Notes under the pieces: model-generated
The model's input: only the letters and a program-made list of their open reading frames with translations
Database searches by the model: none
Told to the model about the DNA's origin: nothing
Translations under genes and position numbers: made by a program
Shown here: positions 22,200-33,289 of the stretch, one piece after another
How the letters are laid out: every line of letters begins with the position of its first letter
Position numbering within the stretch: position 1 is the first letter of the stretch
Assembly (NCBI RefSeq): GCF_000972845.2
Contig: NC_040015.1
Coordinates: 3,980,890 to 4,044,889 of the forward strand
Length of the DNA: 64,000 nt
Direction: 5' to 3'
DNA from: Larimichthys crocea
Lineage: Eukaryota > Chordata > Actinopteri > Sciaenidae

Positions 22200-23130
22200 A
22201 GAAAAGTGTTAGTAACAACATGACATCGACATCTAATCCCACTGTGGTAAATATGGACAGCTGTACACATGTATTTGTTCTGAATACATTACTTATGATC
22301 AAAAACTAGTGAGCTCAGTTGGTAGAGCAGCCATCCCATGTACAAAGGCTCAGTCCTTGCTGCGGCAGACCAGGGTTCGAGTCCGACCTGTGGCTCTTTC
22401 AGCATGTCATTCCCCATCTCTCTCTCCCCACATTCCTGTCACTCTTCAGCTGCCTTTTTAAAAAAAAGCAAAAAAAAAAAACTTTGCGAAGAGCCAAACA
22501 TCAAGCAAGGTCAACAACACAAGTTACTAGTCCAGCAGCAGTCAGCCCAGCTCGGCGTCTGTCTTTCAGCCTTTTATTTCACCAAGCTCTCACCAACCAC
22601 TAAAAGTCAGTCCCAGATTGCCCAGCAGCTTCTTGCTCGCTCACTCTCTCATTTTCTCTTCTTAGCTTCTTCCATCAATGTCCTCTTCAGTCTTTTCTCC
22701 TCTGCCATTATGTCCATAGAGGCTGCTGAGTGCAGTTACATTGCCCACTCATCCAGCTCCAGTTCTGGCATGACACTGGCTCCACTCCCAGTCAGCATTC
22801 CCCCACCCCCTGGGCCTGAAAACCTCCTTTTCTTCCCAGTGGTCTGAAACACCCAGTCTGGGCAGCCCGGCTAACAGACTGAGCTAACATGAGCTAACAG
22901 CAGCTACAGCTGTCAGCAGTTTACTTCACTGTCCATCATAAACTCTGTAAATCACAGAGAGTTGAGGTGGAGCAGCCGGAGGACATCAGAGGGAAAACCA
23001 GAAAACATTTCCTCCATAAAATATGATCCAGTTTCACCAGAATCAGTGAAATAGTTGCTGCTGTGTGACTTAGTGCCGTAAAGCGTTACGTACTTCTCCT
23101 GACCCGGAGCACAAAGTTACATAGTGCTTG
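22200..23130 (-). repeat. Repeat family D, inverted copy split by a SINE
   Basis: On the minus strand 23130 to 22532 matches the plus-strand copy at 60657-61235, including 'cggctgctccacctcaactc' and 'gtggttggtgagagcttgg'-type blocks. Positions 22308-22200 continue it with 'tttttgatcataagtaatg', as in the piece at 44865-44975. The SINE at 22311-22525 separates the two parts. A 169-codon plus-strand frame across this region is a chance frame. Confidence 0.8.
22311..22525 (+). repeat. tRNA-derived SINE
   Basis: The 5' part has an A-box-like 'gagctcagttggtagagc' and a perfect B box 'gggttcgagtcc' at 22372-22383, followed by 'gacctgtggctctttcagca', a C/T-rich body and A-rich runs at 22459-22480. 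The flanks share actagt (22305-22310 and 22526-22531), a possible target-site duplication. The segment after the A-run (22481-22525) is not typical of a SINE tail, so the right boundary is uncertain. It is not a functional tRNA gene, because the acceptor stem does not pair. Confidence 0.75.
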
Positions 23131-25902
23131 ACAAGAAGTCATAAAAAATGAAGTGACCACCCAAGCTGTATGTATAAAAAGTGGAAAACAAAGAGTGACA
23201 ATACACGGATACGTAATACATACAAAAGAAAAAAATACATAAAATGTTGCCTGTTGATTGAATTCTCTGTCTGTGAGCTTTAGACAACTGGATCATGTCT
23301 TCATCTAGTACATCTCATCATTTAATCACAGCCAGGATCCTCTCGAGGAATAGATTTTTAATCTAAGTGGTTATTTCTGGTGATAGAAGTTAAATTGATC
23401 AAAAAATAGAATCTGTGTTTTGGTCTCTAACACAATATAAATAAATCAGTTTGGGTTTATTATCATCACTGAGTGCAAAGCCTGTGTTAAATGTTTATAG
23501 ATCTGGACATTTGGAGAAGCTTCTGTCATATTAAGAGAGCAAGCTGATAGGTCCGGATCTGTGACGGGAATGAACTAATCCCATAAATTAGTTTGTTTTT
23601 TTTCACTGAAAAGCCACCGCGATCGATCTGTTTATTTGAATTGAAAAGTTGTCCATTCAGAAAGTAGTCACGGCTGATAAAATAAAATGAGATGTAATAA
23701 AAAAAGAAATGAGTTAATCTTTTTCTGTCTTTTAAATATAACAATCTCATTATTGATATCCAGCACCTGGACTTTGTGCTGATTGTGGCTGTGCATAAAC
23801 CACTGAATTTGCTCCGAATTGCAGACGCTGCTGACCAGTAGAGAAATAATAGGCTGCAGTGTACTGGCAGGGTTTCCAGGCCATGAGGTTGGCAATAATG
23901 CAGCAGGCGGAGGGAACCGGATGGTGACTGAAGCTCAAAATGAGTTTGGCTAACAGAGAGGGCTTTGAAAGGTAAAACAAAGTAGGCCATCGTGAAAAAA
24001 GTGATTTATAGCCTGAAATTAGATGTGGATGATAAAGGTAATTGGTACAGTAAATCTTTGGTTGGGAAAATAAAAATGTTTGAAGAACTTTTGCCTTTTA
24101 GCTGCATTTATATAATGGTCCATCTATGCTGGTGTACAATGTAGCATGTATTTACTGGTCCTGGCCCCGTAGTGCTGGACAGAAAGTTTGCTTGGCTGTG
24201 GATAATTTCATGAATGGATCACAGGTTTTTATAACTTAAATTGGGGAATTGTAATGTCTTGTAGTTCATATATCATTGTTGAATCTCTGCGGTACAGTAC
24301 AGTAAAACATGACACTCTGGTGAATCCATTTTTTAGCATCACAAACTCCCTAAAATGAACAAAGTCTAATCAAAGTCTAGAAGATCTGTAGGATTTTATT
24401 ATTCTATCTAATCCATGTGTGCAGGGAGCTGGGGGGATGTCTCAGTTGGTGGGCAGGTGTATGAGCTTGGTACATTGAACTTGAATGGATTTGACCACTG
24501 TCTCCTTAATACATCCATGATTTTGACACATTTCGCCGTTAAAAACAAACAACATACAACTCGTGGATAAGTGTGCAGGAGCCCTGAAATGTGACTCTGC
24601 CACCGTGCCTGTGAGCAGTGCTTCAAATCATTGTGTGAAACAGACTTGTGGTTTTGGTCTATTAAGAAAGAAGGCCAAACTAGACGCAACAAACGTCACA
24701 CGGGGTAGTTTACAGGTATTCAGACCAAAGCAGGTTGTGAGGCGATTCGCTAACAGGTTGTGTGGCGATGTGCTGGGTGTGTTCATTTCTGATGAAAGTA
24801 ACCGCTATGAACCAGAAAATTACTTTTTATTTCACTAATTCACCGGCTTTCCTAGTTACCTGAGCTCCCTGTCTCTCATTCACTGTCTATGTCACTCAAC
24901 CACAGCCTAGTATCTCTGGATGCAGTACAGTCCATGAACTTGACTGTGGTAGTGCCAGTTACGGTGATACTTCAGGCTGACTGTGAAGCAATTTGACCAG
25001 TCACATCCTGCAGCCTGCACAGCATGACAGCTTATGAATAGAAGGACAGATTTGGTTTCCACCAGATTCGGTCCGAATTGGCCCTGAAGCCAAAGGTGTA
25101 ATTAGCTCTTCTGAATGGTTATAGAGAGAGGCAAGATACGCCGAATCCTACAAATGGGGAGGCTTTCATGTGCTTGCTGTATTTGGTTGCTCTACATAAC
25201 CAGTGGTACTGGGCTCAATGATACAAGTTTCTTTGAACTCCTCTTTTTTGGACTTCATGTGAATGTTTTTGTCTTTGTCCGAGGCTGTGCTGTCTTTTTG
25301 AATGTGTAATTTCGAGCAGTCTCACGAGACATGTTGTGGCTCTGATTGTTTTGACGAAGCCGTGCTGCATGTTCACTGTCCTTGCAGACAAAGATTTCTT
25401 TGCTAATGAGTAGCATTAACTGTAGTTATGTTCTCACTTTTTTTAATTAATGCTGTGTTTTTTTTTTTTTGCCGCACTTCACCTTCACAAAGGAAGCATT
25501 CACACGCTCTCACACAGTCTGCTGTATGAGAACAGACTCGCTCCCATGCATGAGCTAATTAGCATTCTTTATTCTAATGCTGGAGGGTTTGTCTCATAGC
25601 AACGTAGTAAACAATGCAGCACGGTGTGCCTAACCTGAACTTCTGCTGTCTCACATTGCATCATGATCAGGCAACAGGTTACCAATCCAGAGTCCCACAC
25701 CTGGAGCAGGTGCTGCTTCGATGTTGACAGCAACAGATACAACCACAACCAATAGACCCATCAAATACCTGTTTGCAGAGCTAATCTCTCCCGCCTCTCC
25801 CCCAAAGCTAATTAGAGAGCTCCCAAGATGTTGCCAAACTTTGCGTTGCTTAGCAACATGAATGATGAAGAACACCTTGAGCCCTCTAAGGTCTGTGACA
25901 CC
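23131..25902. other. No gene seen
   Basis: No supported exon. A minus-strand frame of 154 codons (23526-23990) has no splice context, low-complexity hydrophobic runs and no recognisable family. T-runs are at 25438-25470. Confidence 0.45.
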
Positions 25903-25984
25903 TGATACTCAACTGAACAAAGCTGCTGTGTGATCAGCACCAATGATACTCAACTGAACAAAGCTGCTGTGTGATCAGCACCAA
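25903..25984. repeat. Perfect 41-bp tandem duplication
   Basis: The unit starting 'tgatactcaactgaacaaag' occurs twice head to tail without mismatch. Confidence 0.95.
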
Positions 25985-26007
25985 ACGAAAACGAAACGAA
26001 AAGTCCG

Positions 26008-26092
26008 AAGAGAAGAGAAGAGAAGAGGAGAGGAGAGGAGAGAAGAGAAGAGAAGAGAAGAGGAGAGAAGAGGAGAGGAGGGAAGAGGAGGA
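26008..26092. repeat. (GAGAA/GAGGA)n purine tract
   Basis: About 85 bases made almost only of A and G, in units agaga and aggag. It lies directly after the 41-bp duplication and ahead of the (AC)n cluster. Confidence 0.9.
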
Positions 26093-26243
26093 ATCCTCCT
26101 CATGGTCTTGTTAATCTCCATCATGTTGCCTCAGACAGACGCTAGGTTGCACAACCTGCTCTGCAGTCATTCCCTCTCTCCCTTTATCTTCCTCTGTCTC
26201 TTCCAATCGCACTCAGGCTCGCTCGCCCACCCCCTATCATTGT

Positions 26244-26267
26244 CACACACACACACACACACACACA
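26244..26267. repeat. (AC)n microsatellite
   Basis: Twelve AC units. Confidence 0.95.
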
Positions 26268-26388
26268 AATATATGTACATGCATGTTCATCTGTAAAACT
26301 CTGAGACACTTTAATAACTGCAAAAACTAATGTATAACTTAAGCATGCATTTTGTGCAAGAGACACACTTACAAACATACACACAGGT

Positions 26389-26389
<1 letters not shown>

Positions 26390-26425
<36 letters not shown>
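26390..26425. repeat. (AC)n microsatellite
   Basis: Eighteen AC units. Confidence 0.95.
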
Positions 26426-26427
<2 letters not shown>

Positions 26428-26553
26428 CAGGTGGGCTGCAGCACGGCTTCCACCCTGTAATTAAATTCTGTGTCTCCCACCTGTGTTACAGAAGCAGATC
26501 TGACTCGAGGTAATTACAGGGCTGCAATGGAACAAAACAACAGAGGGGGTGCA

Positions 26554-26554
<1 letters not shown>

Positions 26555-26583
<29 letters not shown>
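26555..26583. repeat. (AC)n microsatellite
   Basis: About 14 AC units. Confidence 0.95.
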
Positions 26584-26589
<6 letters not shown>

Positions 26590-26686
26590 CACCACAAATA
26601 CAAGCCACCTAAACCTCTTATGAAACACCACAAAAGAGGCACGCACTAAACACACACCTGCTACAAAAGCAACACCACAGGGCCAC

Positions 26687-26698
26687 CACACACACACA

Positions 26699-26735
<37 letters not shown>
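26687..26735. repeat. (AC)n microsatellite, interrupted once
   Basis: Two AC arrays joined through an AAAC interruption at about 26700. Confidence 0.95.
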
Positions 26736-26737
<2 letters not shown>

Positions 26738-26848
26738 AGGGTCTAACTGTTAATCTGCTGCCTGCCGCATGTTTCAGTGTCCTGCTGCTCTTTGCACGTG
26801 AGGTCTTGTTCTGAGTGCAACCTGATCACTGCTATACCTAAACAGCTG

Positions 26849-27052
26849 CCTGGCTCCAGCAGTGAGTCAGTCTCCATAAGTCCCCATGTTCAAATGTCCA
26901 ACTTCACAGCAGAAATAAACATGTTTACAGCCTGGTACAAAAAACAGTTTTGGTCTCTGTAGCTAATTTCCCCGTTCATGACAACTGTACTGAGGGTGAA
27001 TTTATATACAACTCACCTGTTCACATTATATTAAGGCTTAAAGTTATGAAGA
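26849..27052 (+). repeat. Repeat family A, copy 2 (right-truncated)
   Basis: It starts at 'ctggctccagcagtgagtca' and follows copy 1 through 'ttatatacaactcacctgtt' to 'ggcttaaagttatg', after which the similarity stops. Confidence 0.85.
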
Positions 27053-27168
27053 AATAACGCTCTGATTAACATGTGGGGAACATTTCATTACACAGAATCT
27101 AGTAGAGGCAAGACAGCCAAGATGGAGACAATCAGAGTTACACACGCCAGCTCTTTAGAAACATGTGG

Positions 27169-27838
27169 ATAGGGATGGGCGATATGGACTAAAACTTTTA
27201 TGCCGATAATTTCTGGTTTTTATCACGGTAACGATAAAAACAACGATAAACAAACACCAATTCAGCCTAATCTTTTTGACTATAATCTATCACCAAAATA
27301 ATAAGAAATGCTAGGGGGGGTGTGTCTATACCTGCTGAATGTAACCGCTGTGAAACAAGCAGGAAATCATTTTATTTTCTGACTAATGACAGCTTTATCG
27401 AGGCCGGTGCTCGCTCTCTGTTATTGTTGTCTGTCTGTCTCTCTCTCATGCTCTTTCTCTCAGCACTCGCTCGCTGTCTAATCATTGGACACAAATCAAA
27501 TGAAACTTCTTCAAAGTGAGACACACACAGGTAGATGATCAGAGTTTAGTCCATGAATCCACCTGGATAGTCTCTGCTTCACAGACATTTCAGGCTGTCT
27601 GTGGAGGTTGGACCGAGTGTCTGATTGGCGGCTGGAGCGTGAGGAAGAGCTCCTTGCTGCCCGGCGTATCTGCTCCGCCTTGTGCCATGTTTGTCAGTAT
27701 GCGTGTTGGGCTGCGAGTGTGTCGCGCACATACATACGTCATCAATGGGAATCTATCGTTTTTATCTTGGGATGACATTCGTACCGCAGGGAATGTTTTT
27801 GACGATATATCGTAAATGATGACATATTGCACATTCCT
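27169..27838. mobile_element. hAT-type MITE with 8-bp target-site duplication
   Basis: A perfect 8-bp duplication, acatgtgg, flanks the element at 27161-27168 and 27839-27846. The left end contains tagggatgggcgatatgg, a typical hAT terminus; the right end on the minus strand is aggaatgtgcaatatgtcat, a diverged match. Subterminal sequence is rich in 'cgata' motifs on both sides. There is no transposase frame. Confidence 0.82.
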
Positions 27839-27846
27839 ACATGTGG

Positions 27847-29725
27847 GGGATGTCACAGAGGCTACATTCAGGCTTTATACTCAGTTTATCATTTACAGAT
27901 ACAGTTTGCACATTTTAATAACAAACTGTATTCAGTGTGGTTTTGCTGCCTGATTCAGCGTTGGCCCAAACTCTGTGTTAAATGACTGTATTTTCAGATT
28001 TCAACCTTCATCTGGGACCTGTTGTACAGTCACTAAAGACTTGAATCACCAGCGTTAGGTAAACGAGAAGCCAAAAAAAACCCTAATCTAGTCTCATTTT
28101 AACTTGAAGGCTAGACGTCGCTTACCTGCAAATCATCAAATCAATGTTTACCCGGTGCACAAATTAGATCCCAAGTTTGTCTGACTTTGCTGCTAGCTGT
28201 GTTCAGCTTGGCTCCCTCATTTGTTTTCCAATATGTTCAGGCTGGTTAGACGCGTCTCTGAATGTGTGTATGTTGTGTCTGAGTCATTCACATACATGTG
28301 TAAGTCCAATTGTGTGTGCAAGAGCTGGGTTGTGGGGAGGATTAACGCTCATGTATGGCTGACACATTGAACACATTTGCATACAGACTTGTGTGTCTGT
28401 GTGTGTGTGTGTGCGTGAAGGACTGTGTGTGTGTGGGTGAGATTGCTGTCATGGGAGTTGTCCCCACAGATGGGGGTTCAGTTATTCCTTAATGAATTCA
28501 ATTACAGAGATGGGACCATACATCAAAACAGAGCTCCAAGCCGAGCACCAAACTCATCTGTGGCCGCAGAGAAACAATTTGGATCCTCGCGCTCCTCCTC
28601 CACGTGTTTACTGACTCACGCACCAAGCCAAAAAACGTCCAGGATTTATGTTTGTGAACTGGGGGACGACAGGAGCTCGGCACTCGGCAGCGGCGGATTC
28701 AGCTCGGCTTAGGAGCCAAGAGGCTGGACGGTTCCATAGCCAAGACTAATTTCTTCATTTTCTACGGCGTTCAGACTGATTTGGTTCAGCTCGCTCTCTC
28801 TGTAGCACTCGTCAGTGTGCAGAGGAGGTTTTTCAGTGTCACGCGGTGGCATTTTCCCAGCTACATTTCTGAGAAGATGCAAACAGCAGCGTCCAAGGCC
28901 AGTTCCACATTATGCCTCTATTTTTTTGTAAGTACTGCGGTGGTGGTGGCCTATTCTCACTCAGATATGACTGCCAAACTGACATATTGTCACACAAAAT
29001 ATTCAAACTGTAACTTTCCAAATTGCTCCTCTGAACAGCTGTAACTCACTGCTGCTTTCAGTGAACGCAGAAACATCTGGGCTAGATGAAAGTTTAATCC
29101 AAAGAATACAGATTAGGAGAAAAGAGTTGATGGAGAGAAAAGGCCTGAAATCCTGACTCTAAAGAGGACTTGAGTCCTAACCTGGATTTGATAAGAACCG
29201 CAGTAATCCTAACTGTCCTCGTTGACCTCAGCTTTATAAATCCACCACCGGTGTCATATTACTGTAATGTTCAGGATTGAGAGGACTGAAAGACAGCTGA
29301 ATTTAACCAACAGAGGGTATCTCCTTAAAATAATGCATCTAGACCAACTTGAACCCTGTGTGAAAAAGCAGTCCACATTCATTTGATTGGAGCCGGTCCG
29401 TCTGTGCAGCAGGGGTGTCAACAAAAGGAGCTCCAGCAAAACAATGCAAAAAAACTGTGTTGACACTGTAGCTAATTATTAAACTGCCAATTATTAATCA
29501 GGCAAACGGTAATTCAGTGGCTAAAATCACTTTTATGATTGTGAAGTAGCCTGAGCCAATCAAGCCAAACCACCCAGACACCAAGCTTACATCATCGTTT
29601 ACCGAAAATTCAGTCTTCCCTATCCACACTGAATGACTCAGATTCATTCAATCTGGAGATCATTTCAAAGAGATCCATTTTTCAGAGGAAGAAAAAGAAG
29701 TGCAAAAAACTGTAACACCTCAAAC
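27847..29725. other. No gene seen; repeat-poor block 28430-28930
   Basis: A (GT)n run is at 28388-28412. Positions 28430-28930 are repeat-free by eye, with moderate GC. A 'tttttttgtaagta' donor-like site at 28927 follows an open plus-strand frame, but no acceptor or family supports an exon. Confidence 0.35.
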
Positions 29726-30070
29726 GTCCACCTGAGGCTGGCTCCAGAAGTGAGTCAGTCTCCATAAGTCCCCATGTTCAAATGTCCAACTTCACAGCAG
29801 AAATAAACATGTTTACAGCCTGGTACAAAAAACAGTTTTGGTCTCTGTAGCTAATTTCCCCGTTCATGACAACTGTACTGAGGGGAGGGGGCAGGATGGA
29901 TATGGAAAAAATAATATTCACGATTATTTAGATTGATACCGAAATCACGATTAATAAACACGATTATTCATTGATTTCAAAAAAAGTGTTTATTGCGCCA
30001 CCAAAACTCAACTTTAAATATAACTTTTAGAAAAACAACCAGTAATAAAATAGCAACAAGCAAAAAAGTT

Positions 30071-30109
30071 AAATAATAATAATAATAATAATATATATAT
30101 ATATATATA
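30071..30109. repeat. (TAA)n/(TA)n microsatellite
   Basis: Seven TAA-type units run into about ten TA units, inside the outer hAT element. Confidence 0.95.
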
Positions 30110-30309
30110 ATAAAAATAATAGCAATAAAAAAAAACAATAAATAAAAATAAATACCCAGTCAAAATACTTCAGTGCGACATTTATCATACAGTACAAAGC
30201 ACTCAACTCAACAGCCCTGCTAAAGTGTGTAAACACACACCGCTTGTCCATAGTCTTCATCAGTGTTTTGAACCCTGGGTTGTTAATGGTGCTGGTGACA
30301 TGTCCTTGG

Positions 30310-30982
30310 TAGAGTTGTCACGATACCAAAATGAGTAACCACGATACTATACCAGACAAAGTATCATGGTTCTGGGTATTATCGCGATACTGCGGCCTTT
30401 TTTTATTATTATTATTATGAACTGTGATGTATTTGTACATGTTATAAATACTTTTAATTAATTACTTATAATGTTGTTTGATGCATGATAAACATGATAC
30501 TGCTGAAGTAAAAATTAGACTGAAACAAGTTTGAATTGCTCAAAATTAGACTCACCGCTCGGGCCCGGTGCTTCTGCCATGGTGAGTGTGTTGTCTCGTG
30601 TCTGGGCGAGACAGAACTTTAGCTTGTTGTTTGTTTTAAAGCGAATTTCTATGGAAGCGGAGCTGTCTTCATGGAGTTCGTTCTTGCCGGCAGAAACAAC
30701 GAACAGCCAATCAGCTAACAGACGGGCGGACCCAGCGTGTGGAAACAGCCTATCATATCCCTGGACGTCACCAGTAACAGGCAAACAGCCAATCATTCAG
30801 CAGCTGTGTAGTTCGGTTGCGGTTCCATGTTGCTTTGTTTACAAAGGAGTAGCATGCAGTGAGAAGCCGGGAGGAGAGTAGCGGCACCGGTAGCATAGTA
30901 ATCCACGGTAGTACCGTCGAGTAGAATTTCTAGTATAGTAGGAACCGTTATGATTTGGCACCGCGGGTACCGTACAACTCTA
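30310..30982. mobile_element. hAT-type MITE nested in another hAT element
   Basis: The left end is tagagttgtcacgatacc and the right end on the minus strand is tagagttgtacggtaccc. The flanking duplications are gtccttgg (30302-30309) and gttcttgg (30983-30990), 7 of 8 identical. It is 673 bp long without a transposase frame. The plus-strand frame at 30531-30881 is not recognisable. Confidence 0.8.
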
Positions 30983-31722
30983 GTTCTTGGCTAGCATGAA
31001 TGTCACCGCCTCCGTAATCTCTGGTTGTTGCTGGGAGCTGGTGGGATATGCAGCGGCATTGTAAAGAGTGTCCTCAATGCAGGACTGTGTTGTGGTGGCG
31101 GTTGCTGAAGTTGACGCTCTTGCACTGGGTCTTTTGCTCCGTCAATACTTTGTCATAGACCACTTTATGGCTGAACTTTAAATGGTTAAACACATTTGTC
31201 GTGTTGCCCTGGGGTGCAGACATGACGGCGCATCAAAGTTTGCAAACAATCTCTTTCTGCTCTACGTCCGACGATTTGAAGCCAAAATGTCTCCAAATGA
31301 CCGAACCTGTCCTACCTTTCTTTTCCACTAAAGGCTCAGGCTGCTTTTCTGCCATGTTGTCAACCGCTCGTTCCACAATTGATCCACAAACTCACTGCTG
31401 CAGCTGCAGGCGACACAGGTGGGCTCACTGTGCTTTTACAGCGCAGTAATTTGCATACACGCCGCATGGCGGCACATTAATCGTTTTTTTTTCTTCGATT
31501 ACAGTGTTTTCATAATCGTGGGAAGCCAAAATCGAAATCGTGATCAAAATTCGATTAATCGTCCAGCCCTAACTGAGGGTGAATTTTATATAGAACTCAC
31601 CTGTTCAAATTACATTAAGGTTTAAAGTTATGTAGAATTAACAGCACGGATGCTTTGATTGACAGGTGGGTGTCAATACAGATGTCTTGTTTGAGCACCT
31701 AGGCATCATTCAGTCCAACTCC

Positions 31723-33247
31723 ATGTAGCTATCAGGTTAGGGTTTGTACACTTTAAACAGAAAACACATTTTACATTGTCATATTTAGATGTTTCTTTGT
31801 GGTTCGACAGCAAGTAGCCATGGTGTGTTTTAATATGAAGGACTTGGAGATCCCTCATGATCTACCCCCAGCCAGCCAGCTGCCACATTATTTAGGTTTC
31901 TGTCGTTAAATGAGAAGTATCTTTCAATCTCATTAATCCTTTCCTTGTTCATATGCAGCGACAGGGATAAATAGAAACAGGGCGTTGAGCTTAAAGTGGC
32001 AAGTCCAACATCACAGTGCAACATTTTTTTACTTTTCCATTTTGGAGTTTGTTTACAAAAAGCAATTAGTCGGGACGGAGTGCCAAATCAGAGAGAAATA
32101 AATGTTTTCTACTTAAGCATGTTTGGTGTGGATGTAGTCTGGTTTCAGGAGGTAATGGAACAGAACGGAGCTAGAAGTTGAACAGTGAAAAAAAAAGATG
32201 AGTCTGATGGGAAATGAAGAGAAAAGTTTGACTCCAAAAGTCTTCGCTCTCTTCCACTTTCATACCTGATGGCTGTCCTGTCCTTCACAAACTCCCACTG
32301 GACTATTGTTACTGTCTCTGTACATCCAGTGTATGAATACCTTGACACCCCCCACCCTTAAGCTACCTGTCAGGGGCATTCATCCTGATGAGGGCAACAT
32401 GAATACCTCCATGTATTTATTACACAATGGACGCCGTCGCCTGCAGCGGGGGGAAGGTTAGCGCGGAGCCCGACTACAAAATAGAGTGAGTGGGTGAAAG
32501 AATCCCTCTAAGCTAAGGTCCCGGGAAATAATTGGGGTGAGAAAGGCAACCGGGGAGGTAGGGGGGTGGGGCTGGCTGTGGTGTTTGGGGAGGGATGCAG
32601 ATCGGGGCGGGGTGAGTTTGATATGCTGATGCAGGAAAACGCAGTGCGGGGAAGAAAGAGGGGGGAGGAGAGTTTGAGGGCAGGAGGGTGGGATTATTAG
32701 GAAAATGGCTCTGGCAAGAAACAAGACAGGCCGGGTCCGGGAAAGGAAAAGTGTGTGTATGTGTGTTCCTTTACTCGTGTCTTTGTGAGGACCAGCTTCA
32801 GTTCTGCGCAAAAGAAGGACGTGTTTGCAGACAATTTAGAAAAGTGAGGGCACTTTCAGTAAGTGTCTTTAGAAATGAATGAATGTATAGAAGCTTCAAT
32901 AGACAAGTGATGAAAGTGAGGAAACGTTTTAGAAACAGATGAGGATCATTTTTGTAGCCAAGGACATTTTTGAACATTGTTAAAAAGCAAGAACAGTTTT
33001 GTGGGGACATTTTGAACAGTTGGCACTTTAAAAACCATTTTTAAAAGTCTGGAAAGTTTGGGGAAATTAAGATATTTGTCTCTGGAGAGGACATGTTGGA
33101 AGAGAGATAGAGGTCATCTTGGTTTTGGTCGAGGTTGGTTGAGGTTAGGCATGTTGATTAAGGGAATGATGTCCTTACAAGTACAGACGTACAAATGTGT
33201 GTGAGGGGGGTGGGTTCAGCCAGCAAAGGTGCCTTTGAGTCAAAACA

Positions 33248-33289
<42 letters not shown>

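Larger units (their letters stand above)
29885..31571. mobile_element. hAT-type element inserted in repeat A, itself interrupted
   Basis: The 8-bp duplication actgaggg is perfect at 29877-29884 and 31572-31579. The right end on the minus strand is tagggctggacgattaatcg; the left end, ggggcaggatggatatgg, is a diverged copy. Subterminal 'acgatt' motifs are dense at both ends. Without the inner insertion the element is about 1.0 kb and has no intact frame; a plus-strand frame at 31201-31449 could be residual but is not recognisable. Confidence 0.82.
29726..31722 (+). repeat. Repeat family A, copy 3 (split by nested hAT elements)
   Basis: The left part, 29726-29884, follows the other copies from 'gtccacctgaggctggctcc'. 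The right part, 31572-31722, resumes with 'actgagggtgaattttatat' and 'gcacctaggcatcattcag'. The gap is exactly filled by a hAT element and its target-site duplication. Confidence 0.88.

Noticed and set aside
22311..22400. tRNA gene
   Set aside because: A and B boxes are present, but the acceptor stem does not pair and a SINE body with A-rich tail follows.
22338..22847. Plus-strand ORF of 169 codons, the longest in the window
   Set aside because: It runs through a SINE, its A-rich tail and an inverted copy of repeat D, so it is a chance frame.
23526..23990. Minus-strand ORF of 154 codons
   Set aside because: No splice sites, no recognisable domain, low-complexity hydrophobic stretches.
26461..26733. 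Minus-strand ORFs rich in Val-Cys
   Set aside because: They are translations of (AC)n/(GT)n microsatellites; the same applies to frames at 26184, 33158, 51955 and 57859.
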